Positions 8,915 through 9,113 of a stretch of DNA of 9,113 nucleotides are shown here, piece after piece. The stretch spans positions 1 through 9,113 of the forward strand of contig JAEVZT010000123.1 in NCBI GenBank assembly GCA_023392115.1, given 5' to 3'. Position 1 is the first letter of the stretch, and each line of letters starts with the position of its first letter. Origin of the DNA: Chloroflexota bacterium (GTDB lineage: Bacteria; Chloroflexota; Anaerolineae; Aggregatilineales; Phototrophicaceae). Under the pieces are notes generated by a model. It did not search any database. It was not told the DNA's origin and saw only the letters and a list, made by a program, of their open reading frames with translations. A program made the position numbers and the translations under genes.

Positions 8915-9113
8915 TCACACCGACCAGCGCGGCGGGCGTTTTTGCAGGGCAGCCGTCAAGCCTTCCTGACCCTCGTCGCTGGCGCGCAGCGTGTTCAGCA
9001 GGTTGACGCGGTAGGGCAGGGAGTCGTCGAGCGATTGCCGCGTCGATTCGTGGATCAATCGCTTGCAGGCTGCCAGCGCCGCCGGGCTGCACTGGCGAAT
9101 CTCGTTGAGGAAC
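8915..9113 (-). CDS. Enoyl-CoA hydratase/isomerase family protein, C-terminal 65 residues (5' end outside window)
   Basis: The reading frame enters at the right edge and ends with TGA at 8915-8917. The 65 visible residues carry the typical end of the crotonase family: a helix with IRQCSPAALAACKRLI, then ASDEGQEGLTAALQKRPPRW close to the C-terminus. In this family the SDE-x-EG stretch and the KR-x-P-x-W end are strongly conserved, so the identification is firm even though the active-site region is not present. Enzymes of this family hydrate or isomerise enoyl-CoA esters in the cytosol. Its position immediately before a biotin-dependent acyl-CoA carboxylase subunit suggests methylglutaconyl-CoA hydratase (LiuC-type) in leucine breakdown. 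That is an inference from context; a general beta-oxidation hydratase is possible. Confidence 0.88.
   Translation of the reverse strand, partial: FLNEIRQCSPAALAACKRLIHESTRQSLDDSLPYRVNLLNTLRASDEGQEGLTAALQKRPPRWSV

Overview
The window is a compact, GC-rich bacterial segment in which every recognisable gene lies on the minus strand, so transcription runs from high to low coordinates. Composition, tight gene packing, a fused peptide-ABC ATPase and a secreted solute-binding protein without a lipobox would fit a Chloroflexota (Anaerolineae-like) genome. That assignment is an inference from general impression; there is no rRNA or other phylogenetic marker here.

Layout in transcription order: (1) 9113-8915, the last 65 codons of an enoyl-CoA hydratase/isomerase-family enzyme. 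(2) 8905-6971, a complete biotin carboxylase/biotin-carrier subunit of an acyl-CoA carboxylase. The hydratase-then-carboxylase order matches the liuC-liuD part of leucine-degradation operons, so methylcrotonyl-CoA carboxylase alpha is the favoured reading. (3) 6923-1447, a complete peptide-type (Dpp/Opp) ABC importer in the order binding protein, DppC-type permease, fused DppD-DppF ATPase, DppB-type permease. (4) 1365-1069, a small FmdB-family zinc-ribbon protein. (5) 978-1, the first 326 residues of a P-loop GTPase-like protein with a coiled-coil tail, cut by the window edge.

The hydratase, carboxylase and transporter genes are spaced by 9, 47, about 49, -4 and 2 bases, so they look like one transcription unit that could couple peptide uptake to branched-chain amino acid catabolism. 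Within it, a perfect 15-bp inverted repeat (5342-5374) sits just after the binding-protein stop codon, where a hairpin could set the excess of binding protein over membrane subunits. It also makes the longest possible start of the DppC-type gene doubtful. The fmdB-like gene appears to begin a separate unit: it has a reasonable promoter candidate and is bracketed by short heptanucleotide arrays in opposite orientations.

There is no gene-free stretch above 300 bases, and I see no tRNA, rRNA, CRISPR array, transposase or attachment site. I do not see a clearly new multi-gene system. The items that most deserve follow-up are the truncated GTPase-like gene, the heptad arrays around fmdB and the post-binding-protein hairpin.
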